Assembly: GCF_003952165.1 (NCBI RefSeq)
Contig: NZ_RXFT01000016.1
Coordinates: forward strand, 85,643-149,642
DNA length: 64,000 bases
Source of the DNA: Variovorax guangxiensis
GTDB lineage: Bacteria > Pseudomonadota > Gammaproteobacteria > Burkholderiales > Burkholderiaceae_C
Direction of reading: 5' to 3'
Under the pieces are notes generated by a model. That model was not told where the DNA came from. It did not search any database and saw only the letters and a program-made list of their open reading frames with translations. The position numbers and the translations under genes are program-made. This document shows, piece by piece, positions 44,632-53,783 of this stretch. The first letter of the stretch is position 1, and each line of letters begins with the position of its first letter.

Positions 44632-46887
44632 ATGAGCGCGGTCGCCAAATCTCAGTCCCATGCCCCCAAAGGCACGCCGAAGCCGAGCCCGGCGGCGCTG
44701 AATGCGGCCGCAGCGAGCTTCGCCGCGCTCACCGCTCGACTGGACTACCTGAGCCCCGAAGACACCGAACTGGTCCGCCGCGCCTACCGCTTCGCGGACG
44801 AGGCGCACCTGGGGCAGCTGCGCAACAGCGGCGAGCCGTACATCACCCACCCGATCGCCGTGGCGGCGCAGTGCGCCGAATGGAAGCTCGACGCGCAGGC
44901 ACTGATGGCCGCCCTGCTGCACGACGCCATCGAAGACTGCGGTGTCACCAAGCCCGAGCTCATCGAGCGCTTCGGCGCCCCGGTCGCCGAACTGGTCGAC
45001 GGGCTCACCAAGCTCGACAAGCTGCAGTTCAACACCCGCGAGGAAAACCAGGCCGAGTCCTTCCGCAAGATGCTTCTGGCCATGGCGCGCGACGTGCGCG
45101 TCATCCTGGTCAAGCTGGCGGACCGCACGCACAACATGCGCACGCTGGCCGATGCGCCGCGTGAGAAGTGGGGCCGGATCTCGCGCGAAACGCTCGACAT
45201 CTACGCACCTATCGCGCACCGACTGGGGCTGAACCAGACCTACCGCGAGTTGCAGGAGCTGTCGTTCCGGCATCTGAAACCGTGGCGTTATGCGACGCTG
45301 TCCAAGGCCGTCGCCAAGGCCCGCGGGCGCCGGCGAGACCTGATCCAGAAAGTGCAGAAGGAGGTCGAGGCCGCCTTTTCCGCCGCCGGGATGACGCTGC
45401 GGATCGCCGGCCGCGAGAAGACGCTCTATTCCATCTACCGCAAGATGGAAGAAAAGCACCTGAGCTTCGCCCAGGTGACCGACATCTACGGCTTCCGCCT
45501 GATCGTGCCGAACGTGATCGCCTGCTACACCGGGCTCGGCATCCTGCACCAGATGTACAAGCCCCTGCCGGGCAAATTCAAGGACCACATCGCGATCGCC
45601 AAGCTCAACGGCTACCAGTCGCTGCACACCACGCTCGTGGGGCCGGCCGGCGTGAGCGTCGAGTTCCAGCTGCGCACCGAGGCCATGCACGTGGTGGCCG
45701 AATCGGGCGTGGCCGCCCACTGGCTCTACAAGGCGGCCGAGCCGAATGCGGCCAGCAACGACCGGCTGGGCACCAAGTGGCTGCAGTCGCTGCTCGACAT
45801 CCAGGACGAGACGCGCGACGCGGCCGAGTTCTGGGACCATGTCAAGGTCGACCTGTTTCCCGACGCGGTCTACGTCTTCACGCCCAAGAGCCAGATCATG
45901 GCGCTGCCGCGCGGGGCGACGGTGGTCGACTTCGCCTACGCCATCCACAGCAACATCGGCGACCACACCTCGGCCGCGCGCATCAACGGCGACCAGGTGC
46001 CCCTGCGCACCGAGCTCAAGAACGGCGACGTGGTCGAAGTGATCACCGCGCCGGTTTCCACGCCCAATCCGGCCTGGCTGGGCTTCGTGCGCACCGGCCG
46101 CGCGCGCTCGAAGATCCGCCACTACCTGAAGACGCTGGCGCATGCCGAGTCCGAAGGGCTGGGTGAAAAGCTGCTCGCTCAGGCGCTGCGCGCCGAGGGG
46201 CTGAGCAAGCTGCCCGAGGAAGACGAAGAGCACCAGGCGCTGTGGGAGAAGCTGCTGCGCTTCACCGGCAACCGCACGCGCTCCGAGTTGCTGACCGATA
46301 TCGGCCTGGGCAAGCGCATCGCAAGCATCGTCGCCAAGCGGCTGGTAGCGATGCTGACCGAACTGGGCGAGCGGCCCGACGCGCTGCTGCTGAGCCGCGA
46401 GCGCTTCATCTCGCACGAAACGGTGTCGCAGGGCGCGGTCACGCTGGACGGCAGCGAGAACTCGTCGGTGCGCTTTGCGCTGTGCTGCAGGCCGATTCCA
46501 GGCGACTCGATCGTCGGGTATCTCGGCCATGGCGAAGGTCTGGTGGTGCACACGGAAGAATGCGGCGTCGGCCAGCGGCTGCGCCACAAGGACAGCGAAC
46601 GCTTCTTCGCCGTCGAGTGGGCGGACGAGCCCACGCGTGCGTTCGAGACCGGGGTTGTCATCACCGTGCGCAACGACAAGGGCGTGCTGGCGCGCGTCGC
46701 GGCGACGCTGGCCGATGCGGAAGCAGACATCACGCACGTGGAAATGGCCGACGAGACTCCACAGGATTCGACGGATCTGCGCTTCGTGATCGCGGTGCGC
46801 GACCGTGCGCATCTGGATGCGGTGCTGCGGGCGGCGCGGCGCACGGCATCGGTGCTGACCGCTTCCAGGACGATTCCCGCGCCCTGA
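44632..46887 (+). CDS. spoT: Bifunctional (p)ppGpp synthetase/hydrolase (RelA/SpoT family)
   Basis: 751 residues. Controls the stringent-response alarmones. Order: HD hydrolase domain with HDAIED (about 99-104) and KLADRTHNMRTL; synthetase domain with KDHIAIAKLNGYQSLHTT and FQLRTEAMHVVAESGVAAHW; TGS domain (VFTPKSQIMALPRGATVVDF); C-terminal ACT domain. The intact HD residues support hydrolysis as well as synthesis. Start ATG 44632 chosen over GTG 44623. Neighbours rpoZ and gmk fit the spoT locus. Confidence 0.94.
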   Translation: MSAVAKSQSHAPKGTPKPSPAALNAAAASFAALTARLDYLSPEDTELVRRAYRFADEAHLGQLRNSGEPYITHPIAVAAQCAEWKLDAQALMAALLHDAIEDCGVTKPELIERFGAPVAELVDGLTKLDKLQFNTREENQAESFRKMLLAMARDVRVILVKLADRTHNMRTLADAPREKWGRISRETLDIYAPIAHRLGLNQTYRELQELSFRHLKPWRYATLSKAVAKARGRRRDLIQKVQKEVEAAFSAAGMTLRIAGREKTLYSIYRKMEEKHLSFAQVTDIYGFRLIVPNVIACYTGLGILHQMYKPLPGKFKDHIAIAKLNGYQSLHTTLVGPAGVSVEFQLRTEAMHVVAESGVAAHWLYKAAEPNAASNDRLGTKWLQSLLDIQDETRDAAEFWDHVKVDLFPDAVYVFTPKSQIMALPRGATVVDFAYAIHSNIGDHTSAARINGDQVPLRTELKNGDVVEVITAPVSTPNPAWLGFVRTGRARSKIRHYLKTLAHAESEGLGEKLLAQALRAEGLSKLPEEDEEHQALWEKLLRFTGNRTRSELLTDIGLGKRIASIVAKRLVAMLTELGERPDALLLSRERFISHETVSQGAVTLDGSENSSVRFALCCRPIPGDSIVGYLGHGEGLVVHTEECGVGQRLRHKDSERFFAVEWADEPTRAFETGVVITVRNDKGVLARVAATLADAEADITHVEMADETPQDSTDLRFVIAVRDRAHLDAVLRAARRTASVLTASRTIPAP

Positions 46888-46910
46888 CCCGATGGCCCTG
46901 CCGGGCCGGG

Positions 46911-47489
46911 CTACGAAGCTCCGGCCGGGCGCGGCGCCGGGTAGCTCACGGACAGGATCTCTATATCGTGCGCCCCGCCGGGCGTCACCAGCTTCACGAC
47001 ATCGCCTTCGCGCGACTTCAGCAGGGCCCGGGCGATCGGCGAGATCCAGCTGACCTGCGACTTCGCGCTTTCCGCTTCGTCGATGCCGAGGATCGTCACG
47101 CTGCGTTCATCACCGGTCTCGTCGGCATAGAGGACGGTGGCGCCGAAGAAGACCTGATCGCGGCCGTGGTGCACCGACGGATCGGTGACCTCCGCGATTT
47201 CGAGGCGCTTGGTGAGGAAGCGGATGCGCCGGTCGATCTCGCGCAGGCGCTTCTTGCCGTAGAGGTAGTCGCCGTTCTCCGAGCGGTCGCCGTTCTTGGC
47301 GGCCCAATGGACGGTCTCGACGATCTTCGGGCGCTCCTCGTCCATCAGCTGCAGCAGCTCGTCGCGCAGGCGCGCGTAGCCTTCGGGGGTGATGTAGTTC
47401 TTGCCGCCCGCAGGAAGCGGAGGCGAGGCACCGTCGGCGCCGTCGTCGTCTGCGTCGGAATCCGTTTCCTTGGTGAATGCCTTGTTCAC
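46911..47489 (-). CDS. greB: Transcription elongation factor GreB
   Basis: 192 residues from GTG 47489, with GGAGG 7 bases upstream. Rescues backtracked RNA polymerase by stimulating transcript cleavage. NYITPEGYARLRDEL start, ENGDYLYGKKRLREIDRRIRF coiled-coil tip and WISPIARALLKSREGD are typical. The first about 30 residues are an acidic, low-complexity extension. Longer frames run through the tRNA genes and are false. Confidence 0.93.
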   Translation of the reverse strand: MNKAFTKETDSDADDDGADGASPPLPAGGKNYITPEGYARLRDELLQLMDEERPKIVETVHWAAKNGDRSENGDYLYGKKRLREIDRRIRFLTKRLEIAEVTDPSVHHGRDQVFFGATVLYADETGDERSVTILGIDEAESAKSQVSWISPIARALLKSREGDVVKLVTPGGAHDIEILSVSYPAPRPAGAS

Positions 47490-47500
47490 GCCAAACCTCC

Positions 47501-47533
47501 AAAAGAAAAAAGCCCGCAACTCGCGTTGCGGGC
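47501..47533 (-). terminator. Terminator of tRNA-Arg copy 1
   Basis: GCCCGCAAC/GTTGCGGGC with a 4-base loop, followed on the minus strand by a run of T (47511-47501). It ends just before the greB ribosome binding site. Confidence 0.85.
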
Positions 47534-47544
47534 TTTCTTTATAG

Positions 47545-47621
47545 TGGTGCGGCTGGCAGGAATCGAACCCACGACCCCTTGGTTCGTAGCCAAGTACTCT
47601 ATCCAGCTGAGCTACAGCCGC
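47545..47621 (-). tRNA. tRNA-Arg(ACG), copy 1
   Basis: 77 bases with encoded CCA. The acceptor stem GCGGCTG pairs with CAGCCGC; the anticodon loop CTACGAA gives ACG; T-loop TTCGATT. The gene body is identical to copy 2. Confidence 0.95.
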
Positions 47622-47690
47622 ACAGCTTGCGATTATAGCCCGCTTTAATGGCCATTCTCGAACTATTCGGGTTAATTGGAGCGAAAGACT

Positions 47691-47726
47691 GAAAAGAAAA
47701 ATGCCCGGAAGACGAATCTTCCGGGC
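47691..47726 (-). terminator. Terminator between the two tRNA-Arg genes
   Basis: GCCCGGAAGA (47703-47712) / TCTTCCGGGC (47717-47726) with loop CGAA; T-rich on both sides, so it may act in both directions. Confidence 0.8.
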
Positions 47727-47736
47727 ATTTTCAAGA

Positions 47737-47813
47737 TGGTGCGGCTGGCAGGAATCGAACCCACGACCCCTTGGTTCGTAGCCAAGTACTCTATCCAGCT
47801 GAGCTACAGCCGC
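47737..47813 (-). tRNA. tRNA-Arg(ACG), copy 2
   Basis: 77 bases, same sequence as copy 1 including encoded CCA and anticodon ACG. The conserved stretch is a recent or homogenised duplication. Confidence 0.95.
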
Positions 47814-47896
47814 GAAGCTTTCGATTATAGCCTGATTTTTGGCTGCTCCCCGAAAGCATGGCAAGACGTTGCAATATCGAATCGCCGAAGGGAGGG

Positions 47897-47973
<77 letters not shown>

Positions 47974-48004
47974 ACGCGGCACGATTCTATTCGCGCAACC
48001 GGGC

Positions 48005-49012
48005 CTACTTGCGATGGCTCAGTGCATTGGTCACCAGGCGCGACGTGATGTCGACGATCTGAATCATGCGCTCATACGGCATGCGAGTCGGTCCGATCAC
48101 GCCGAGCGTACCCACGACTTCCCCGTCGACCTCGTAGTTGGCGCTGACGATGGAGAGCTCCTCGAACGGCACCACCTGGCTCTCGCCGCCGATGAAGATG
48201 CGCACGCCCTCGGCCTTGCTGGATACGTCGAGCAGTCGCATCAGCTGGGCCTTCTGCTCGAAGAGTTCGAAGGCGCGGCGCAGCTGCCCCATGTCACTGG
48301 AGAAGTCGCTCACCGCCAGCAGGTTGCGCTCGCCGGAGATGACGACGTCGTCCTCCTGCGCCTCGGTCAGCACTTCCGAGCTGACCTGCACCGCCGCCTG
48401 CATCAGGGTGGCGATCTCGCCGCGCAGCTTTTCTATCTCGGACTGCAGCCGGTCGCGCACCTGCTCGATGGTCAGCCCCGCATAGTTCGCGTTGATGTAG
48501 TTCGAGGCCTCGACCAGCTGCGACTGCGAGTAGTCGGCCTCCGGAAAGATCACCCGGTTCTGCACGTCGCCGTCGGGCGAGACGATGATCACCAGCAGTC
48601 GCTTCTCCGACAGCCGCAGGAACTCGATCTGCTTGAACACCGACGCGCGCCGCGGCGCCATCACCACGCCCACGAACTGCGACATGTTCGACAGCAGGTG
48701 CGCCGCATTGGCGATCACCTTCTGCGGCTGGTCGGGCGCGAGGCTGGGCGCGGTCATCTGCTCGCGCTGTGCCGTCAGCATGGTGTCGACGAAGAGGCGA
48801 TAGCCGCGGTGCGTGGGAATGCGTCCGGCCGAAGTGTGCGGGCTGGCGATCAGCCCCAGCGCCTCCAGGTCGGACATGACGTTGCGGATGGTCGCCGGCG
48901 ACAGATCGAGCCCCGAGGAGCGCGACAACGTACGCGACCCGACGGGCTGCCCATCGGCTATGTAGCGCTCGACGAGCGTCTTGAGCAGCAACTTGGCACG
49001 GTCGTCCAGCAT
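48005..49012 (-). CDS. hrcA: Heat-inducible transcription repressor HrcA
   Basis: 335 residues, usual length. N-terminal winged helix (LLKTLVERYIADGQPVGSRTL, SPATIRNVMSDLEALGLI, SPHTSAGRIPTHRGYR) and C-terminal dimer/GroE-sensing domain (GVIGPTRMPYERMIQIVD). Represses groE/dnaK through CIRCE sites. No CIRCE was seen near this gene. Divergent from nadK, with 31 bases between. Confidence 0.96.
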   Translation of the reverse strand: MLDDRAKLLLKTLVERYIADGQPVGSRTLSRSSGLDLSPATIRNVMSDLEALGLIASPHTSAGRIPTHRGYRLFVDTMLTAQREQMTAPSLAPDQPQKVIANAAHLLSNMSQFVGVVMAPRRASVFKQIEFLRLSEKRLLVIIVSPDGDVQNRVIFPEADYSQSQLVEASNYINANYAGLTIEQVRDRLQSEIEKLRGEIATLMQAAVQVSSEVLTEAQEDDVVISGERNLLAVSDFSSDMGQLRRAFELFEQKAQLMRLLDVSSKAEGVRIFIGGESQVVPFEELSIVSANYEVDGEVVGTLGVIGPTRMPYERMIQIVDITSRLVTNALSHRK

Positions 49013-49043
49013 TGCAAGATTTTAGTGTTGTAATTTGTGAGAT

Positions 49044-49955
49044 ATGACCTCACGCTTTCGTCACGTCGCCCTGATCGGCAAATACCAGGCTTCCGGCGCC
49101 CGGGCGCAGGCGGATGCGCGCGACAGCGTCATGGAAGGCATCGGCGCCTTTCTGGAATCGCAGGGTTGCACGGTCTATGTCGAGCGGCCGACGTGCGAGG
49201 AAGCCGATGCCGGCGCCCCCGCCCATCCGCGCTACGCCGCCCTCACCGTCGAGGAAATCGGCCAGCGCTGCGACCTCGGCCTGGTGGTCGGCGGCGACGG
49301 CACCATGCTGGGCATCGGCCGGCAGCTCGCGAGCTACGGCATTCCGCTGATCGGCATCAACCGCGGCCGGCTGGGCTTCATCACCGACATCCCGCTCGAC
49401 AACTACCAGGCCACGCTGATTCCGATGCTGGCCGGCGAGTACGAGGAAGACCACCGCAGCCTGATGCAGGCCAAGGTCGTGCGCGACGGCGCCTCGGTGT
49501 TCGATGCCTTCGCCATGAACGACGTGGTCGTCAACCGCGGCGCCACCTCCGGAATGGTCGAGCTGCGCGTGTCGGTGGGCCGTCATTTCGTGGCCAACCA
49601 GCGCGCCGACGGCCTGATCATCGCCACGCCCACGGGCTCGACCGCCTATGCGCTGTCGGCCGGCGGCCCGCTGCTGCACCCCGCGGTGCCGGGCTGGGTG
49701 CTGGTACCGATCGCGCCGCACACGCTTTCCAACCGGCCCGTGCTGCTGCCCGATGCCGACGAGATCGTCATCGAACTGGTCGGCGGACGCGACGCCAGCG
49801 CCAATTTCGACATGCAGTCGCTCGCCTCGCTCGCCATCGGCGACCGCGTAGTGGTGCGCCGCTCCGATTTCCGCGTGCGCTTCCTGCACCCGCGCGGCTG
49901 GAGCTATTTCGACACGCTGCGCAAGAAACTTCATTGGAACGAGGGAGGCTCCTGA
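49044..49955 (+). CDS. nadK: NAD kinase
   Basis: 303 residues. Makes NADP from NAD and ATP. Motifs: VVGGDGTMLGIGR (GGDG), GINRGRLGFITDI (NxGxLGF), RADGLIIATPTGSTAYALSA. Precedes a short repeat-bearing spacer and recN. Confidence 0.96.
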   Translation: MTSRFRHVALIGKYQASGARAQADARDSVMEGIGAFLESQGCTVYVERPTCEEADAGAPAHPRYAALTVEEIGQRCDLGLVVGGDGTMLGIGRQLASYGIPLIGINRGRLGFITDIPLDNYQATLIPMLAGEYEEDHRSLMQAKVVRDGASVFDAFAMNDVVVNRGATSGMVELRVSVGRHFVANQRADGLIIATPTGSTAYALSAGGPLLHPAVPGWVLVPIAPHTLSNRPVLLPDADEIVIELVGGRDASANFDMQSLASLAIGDRVVVRRSDFRVRFLHPRGWSYFDTLRKKLHWNEGGS

Positions 49956-50100
49956 ATGAAGCACACCCCCAGGCTGCGCGCACTTCGTGTCGCTTCGCCA
50001 GCCCCCTTGCAGGGGGCAACACCGGCGGCCCGGCAAAGCCGGTTCCGCGGTGTTTCACAGCTCGAACCCTACAAATTCGCACAACGCCCCCTGCCCGGAA
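49956..50100. repeat. Likely dispersed repeat between nadK and recN
   Basis: Contains GCCCCCTTGCAGGGGGC (perfect hairpin near 50012-50028) and GCCCGGCAAAGCCGG-type pairing, with GAAGCACACC at one end and GGTGTTTC at the other as imperfect inverted ends. I recall similar blocks between genes across Comamonadaceae genomes, but copy number cannot be seen from one window. Noncoding. Confidence 0.5.
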
Positions 50101-50118
50101 CCTGGAGGAACAACTGAG

Positions 50119-51801
50119 ATGGCATTGCGACGCATCGCACTGCGCGACTTCGTGATCGTGCGATCACTCGAACTCGACCTGTCCGGCGGCTTCACCGTGC
50201 TGACCGGTGAAACAGGCGCGGGCAAATCCATCCTGATCGACGCGCTGCAACTGGCGCTGGGCAACCGGGCCGATGCCGGCGCGGTGCGCGAAGGCGCCGA
50301 GCGCCTGGACGTGAGCGCCGAATTCGACGCCGATCCGGCCCTGGACAGCTGGCTCGACGAAGGCGGCTTCGAGCGCGGTGACGCACTGCTGCTGCGCCGC
50401 ACCGTCGACCTGCAGGGCCGCAGCCGAGGCTGGATCAACGGCAGCCCCGCCACCGCCACGCAACTGCGCGAACTGGGTGATCGCCTGCTCGACATCCACG
50501 GCCAGCACGCCTGGCAGAGCCTGACGCGGCCCGAGGCGGTGCGCGGCCTGCTCGACGCCTACGCGGGCGCGCGCACCGACGCGCTGGACGCCGCATGGCA
50601 GGCCTGGCGGCAGGCGCTCTCCACGCTCGAACACGCCCGCTCGGCGCAGGACTCGCTGCAGCGCGAACGCGAGCGGCTGCAATGGCAGATTTCCGAAGTC
50701 GCCAAGCTCGCACCGGGCGCCGACGAGTGGGAAGAGCTCTCCACCAATCACTCGCGCATCTCCAACGCGCAGGCGCTGATCGACGCGGCCCAGGGCGCCA
50801 GCCAGGCGCTGGAAGACGACGACAACGGCGCCCTCTCCGCGCTGCAGCGCGCGGCCACGCTGCTGCAGAACTGCGAGCACATCGAGCCCGAGTTCCGCGC
50901 GCTGGGCGAAGTGCTCGCCTCGTGCGTGGCCCAGGCCTCCGACGCCGCTCACACGCTGCACGGCTACCTGCGCGATGCCGACACCGATCCGCAGAGCCTC
51001 GCCGAGCTCGACGAGCGCATGGGCCTGTGGATGTCGCTCGCGCGCCGCTACAAGCGCCCGCCGGCCGAGCTGCCGGCGCTGCTGGCCGGCTGGCAGGCCG
51101 AGCTGCAGGCGCTCGACGCCCAAAGCGATCTCGAAGGCCTGGAGCGTGCCGAAGAGGCCGCGCAGCAGGCCTACATGAAGGAAGCCAAGGCGCTGGGCAA
51201 GATCCGCAAGCAGGCGGCACCCCGCCTCTCGCAGGCCGTCACCGACGCGATGCAGGGCCTGGGCATGCAGGGCGGGCGCTTCGAGGTCGAGCTGCAGCCG
51301 CTCGCGCAGCCGGGCCGCGCCGGCCTCGAAGAGGTGGCCTTCCTCGTGGCGGGCCACACCGGCAGCACGCCGCGCACCATCGGCAAGGTGGCTTCGGGCG
51401 GCGAGCTTTCGCGCATCGCGCTGGCCATTGCGGTCACCACCAGCCAGCTCGGCGCGGCGCAGACGCTGATCTTCGACGAGGTCGATTCCGGCGTGGGCGG
51501 CGCGGTCGCCGAGACCGTCGGCCGACTGATGAAGCAACTCGGCCGCGACCGCCAGGTGCTCGCCGTGACCCACCTGCCGCAGGTGGCAGCCTGCGCCGAC
51601 CATCACCTGGTGGTGGCCAAGCGCCAGACAGCGGCCACCGGCGGCGACGGACCGCGCACCGAGAGCGGCGTATCTCGCCTCGACGACGACAACCGCGCCA
51701 GGGAAATCGCCCGCATGCTGGGCGGCGAAAAAGTCTCGCAGACCTCGCTCGCGCACGCGCGCGAGATGCTCGGCCACAAGACCTCGGCGACGGTGCAATG
51801 A
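50119..51801 (+). CDS. recN: DNA repair protein RecN
   Basis: 560 residues from ATG 50119, with GGAGG upstream. SMC-like ATPase of double-strand break repair: FTVLTGETGAGKSIL (P-loop), LLDIHGQHAWQSL, long coiled coils, then SGGELSRIALAIAV (signature) and TLIFDEVDSGVGG (Walker B). The stop overlaps rapZ by 4 bases. Confidence 0.95.
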   Translation: MALRRIALRDFVIVRSLELDLSGGFTVLTGETGAGKSILIDALQLALGNRADAGAVREGAERLDVSAEFDADPALDSWLDEGGFERGDALLLRRTVDLQGRSRGWINGSPATATQLRELGDRLLDIHGQHAWQSLTRPEAVRGLLDAYAGARTDALDAAWQAWRQALSTLEHARSAQDSLQRERERLQWQISEVAKLAPGADEWEELSTNHSRISNAQALIDAAQGASQALEDDDNGALSALQRAATLLQNCEHIEPEFRALGEVLASCVAQASDAAHTLHGYLRDADTDPQSLAELDERMGLWMSLARRYKRPPAELPALLAGWQAELQALDAQSDLEGLERAEEAAQQAYMKEAKALGKIRKQAAPRLSQAVTDAMQGLGMQGGRFEVELQPLAQPGRAGLEEVAFLVAGHTGSTPRTIGKVASGGELSRIALAIAVTTSQLGAAQTLIFDEVDSGVGGAVAETVGRLMKQLGRDRQVLAVTHLPQVAACADHHLVVAKRQTAATGGDGPRTESGVSRLDDDNRAREIARMLGGEKVSQTSLAHAREMLGHKTSATVQ

Positions 51802-52676
51802 GCCTCGACCTCGTGCTCATCACGGGCATGTCGGGCTCCGGCAAGTCGGTCGCCCTGCATGCGCTGGAAGACGCGGGCTACTACTGCGTCGACAACCTGC
51901 CGCCCGAGCTGCTGACCTCGTTCATCGCGCTGCAGCACGAGCAGCAGGCCACGCGGGTGGCGATTGCCATGGACGTGCGCAGCGGCGTCTCGCTGCCCAT
52001 CGTTCCACAGCAGCTCGAGGCGCTGCGCCGCGACGGCGGAATATCGCTGCGCTCGCTGTTCCTCGACGCAACCACCGACGCCCTGCTGCGCCGCTATTCG
52101 GAAACCCGTCGTCGCCATCCGCTCTCGCGCCAGGAAGGCCGCACCGACGTGCCCGAGCAGCATCGCGTGCTGACCCAGGCCATCGAGCTCGAACGCGAAC
52201 TGCTGGCCGACCTTCGCGACGGCGCCGACGTGATCGACACCAGCCTGATCCGGCCGGCGCAGCTGCAGAGCTACATCAAGTCGCTGATCTCCGCGCCGCA
52301 GACGCCGCTCACGCTGGTGTTCGAATCCTTCGCCTTCAAGCGCGGCGTGCCGCTGGATGCCGACTACGTGTTCGACGTGCGCATGCTGCCCAACCCGCAC
52401 TACGTGCCCGCGCTGCGCCCGCTCACCGGCCGCGACGAGCCGGTGATCGAATGGCTGCGCGAGCACGACGACGTGGCGCGCATGTACGACGACATCGAGC
52501 AGTTCCTGGCGCACTGGCTCGACGCGCTGGCGCGCGACCATCGCAGCTACGTGACGGTGGCCATCGGGTGCACCGGCGGGCAGCACCGCTCGGTGTTCCT
52601 GGTCGAGCAACTGGCGCGTTCGTTCGGCGCGCGCTGGGGTGCGCTGAAGCGGCACCGCGAACTCGACGCGGGCTGA
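51798..52676 (+). CDS. rapZ: RNase adapter RapZ (P-loop nucleotide binding)
   Basis: 292 residues. VLITGMSGSGKSVALHALED (Walker A) and DNLPPELL start; the C-terminal domain has SFAFKRGVPLDADYVFDVR and VAIGCTGGQHRSVF, which in enteric bacteria binds sRNA/GlcN6P. Translationally coupled to recN. Confidence 0.95.
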   Translation: MSLDLVLITGMSGSGKSVALHALEDAGYYCVDNLPPELLTSFIALQHEQQATRVAIAMDVRSGVSLPIVPQQLEALRRDGGISLRSLFLDATTDALLRRYSETRRRHPLSRQEGRTDVPEQHRVLTQAIELERELLADLRDGADVIDTSLIRPAQLQSYIKSLISAPQTPLTLVFESFAFKRGVPLDADYVFDVRMLPNPHYVPALRPLTGRDEPVIEWLREHDDVARMYDDIEQFLAHWLDALARDHRSYVTVAIGCTGGQHRSVFLVEQLARSFGARWGALKRHRELDAG

Positions 52677-52703
52677 CCAGCCAGGGGCGGGTTGGCTGGC
52701 TGG

Positions 52704-53783
52704 CTAAGCCTCGCCGCCTTCCAGCAGCTTGCGCATCGGAGCCGGCAGGCCCAGCCGGCTCCATTCATCCGCTTCGAACCAGCGCGCGGCCTCGCCCTGT
52801 GGCTGGCCGCCGTCGATCCGCACAGGGTGCAGGTGCAGGTCCTTGTGGGTCAGCACGTGCACGAAGGCCGGCAAGTCATGCACTCCGCGCCTTGCGGCCG
52901 GCAAGGCAGCAAGAAGTTCTTCGCGGCTGTCGAACACCGGCAGGCAGTAGAGCCCGGCCCAGATGCCCTTCGCCGGCCGCTTCTCCAGCCACACGCGCCC
53001 TTGCTCATCGCGCGCCAGCAGCAGCCACAGCGACTGCGCGCTGCGCTTGAGCTTGCGCGTCTTGACCGGGTAACGCTCCGGCGCGCCTTCGCGCAAGGCC
53101 ACGCAACTCTTCTGCACAGGGCAGATCATGCAGCTCGGCTTGCGCGGCAGGCAGACCGTGGCGCCCATGTCCATCACGCCCTGCGTGTAGGACGCGATGG
53201 CTTCCTTATCGTTCGCAGGCGGGAGCAGTTGCGTCGCCAGATCCCACAGCGCGCGCTCCTGCGCCGCCGAGGACATGTCGCCCGCGAAGCCGAGCACGCG
53301 CGTGAGCACGCGCTTGACGTTGCCGTCGAGGATCGCCACTCGCTCGCCGAAGCAGAAGGCCGCGATGGCCGCCGAGGTGGAGCGCCCGATGCCCGGCAGC
53401 GTGACCAGTTCTGCAGCCGTGCGCGGAAACTCCCCGCCGAATCGCGCGACGACTTCCTGCGCGCAGCGGTGCATGTTGCGCGCGCGGCTGTAGTAGCCCA
53501 GCCCGCTCCACAGGCCGAACACCTCGTCCTCGGTGCCCGCGGCGAGAGCCTTCACGTCGGGAAAGCGTTCGAGAAAGCGCGCGAAATAACCGAGCACCGT
53601 CGACACCTGCGTCTGCTGCAGCATCACTTCCGACAGCCACACGCGATACGGGTCGCGCGTGTTCTGCCACGGCAGCTGGCTGCGCCCGTGGCTGCGCTGC
53701 CAGTTCACGATCTGCGCGGCGAAATCCGGAGGCAATGGCTGGGTCGCGGTCGCCGCCTTGGAGGCGGTTTTCTCAGGCCGCAC
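52704..53783 (-). CDS. mutY: A/G-specific adenine glycosylase MutY
   Basis: 359 residues. Removes A mispaired with 8-oxoG. Helix-hairpin-helix LPGIGRSTSAAI, catalytic Asp in LDGNVKRVLTR, iron-sulfur ligands C-x6-C-x2-C-x5-C (CLPRKPSCMICPVQKSC) and a C-terminal NUDIX-like domain. The start overlaps the end of the dynamin-like gene by 11 bases. Confidence 0.95.
   Translation of the reverse strand: MRPEKTASKAATATQPLPPDFAAQIVNWQRSHGRSQLPWQNTRDPYRVWLSEVMLQQTQVSTVLGYFARFLERFPDVKALAAGTEDEVFGLWSGLGYYSRARNMHRCAQEVVARFGGEFPRTAAELVTLPGIGRSTSAAIAAFCFGERVAILDGNVKRVLTRVLGFAGDMSSAAQERALWDLATQLLPPANDKEAIASYTQGVMDMGATVCLPRKPSCMICPVQKSCVALREGAPERYPVKTRKLKRSAQSLWLLLARDEQGRVWLEKRPAKGIWAGLYCLPVFDSREELLAALPAARRGVHDLPAFVHVLTHKDLHLHPVRIDGGQPQGEAARWFEADEWSRLGLPAPMRKLLEGGEA

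Noticed and set aside
49013..49043. CIRCE operator beside hrcA
   Set aside because: The TTAGCACTC-N9-GAGTGCTAA pattern is not present in this spacer.
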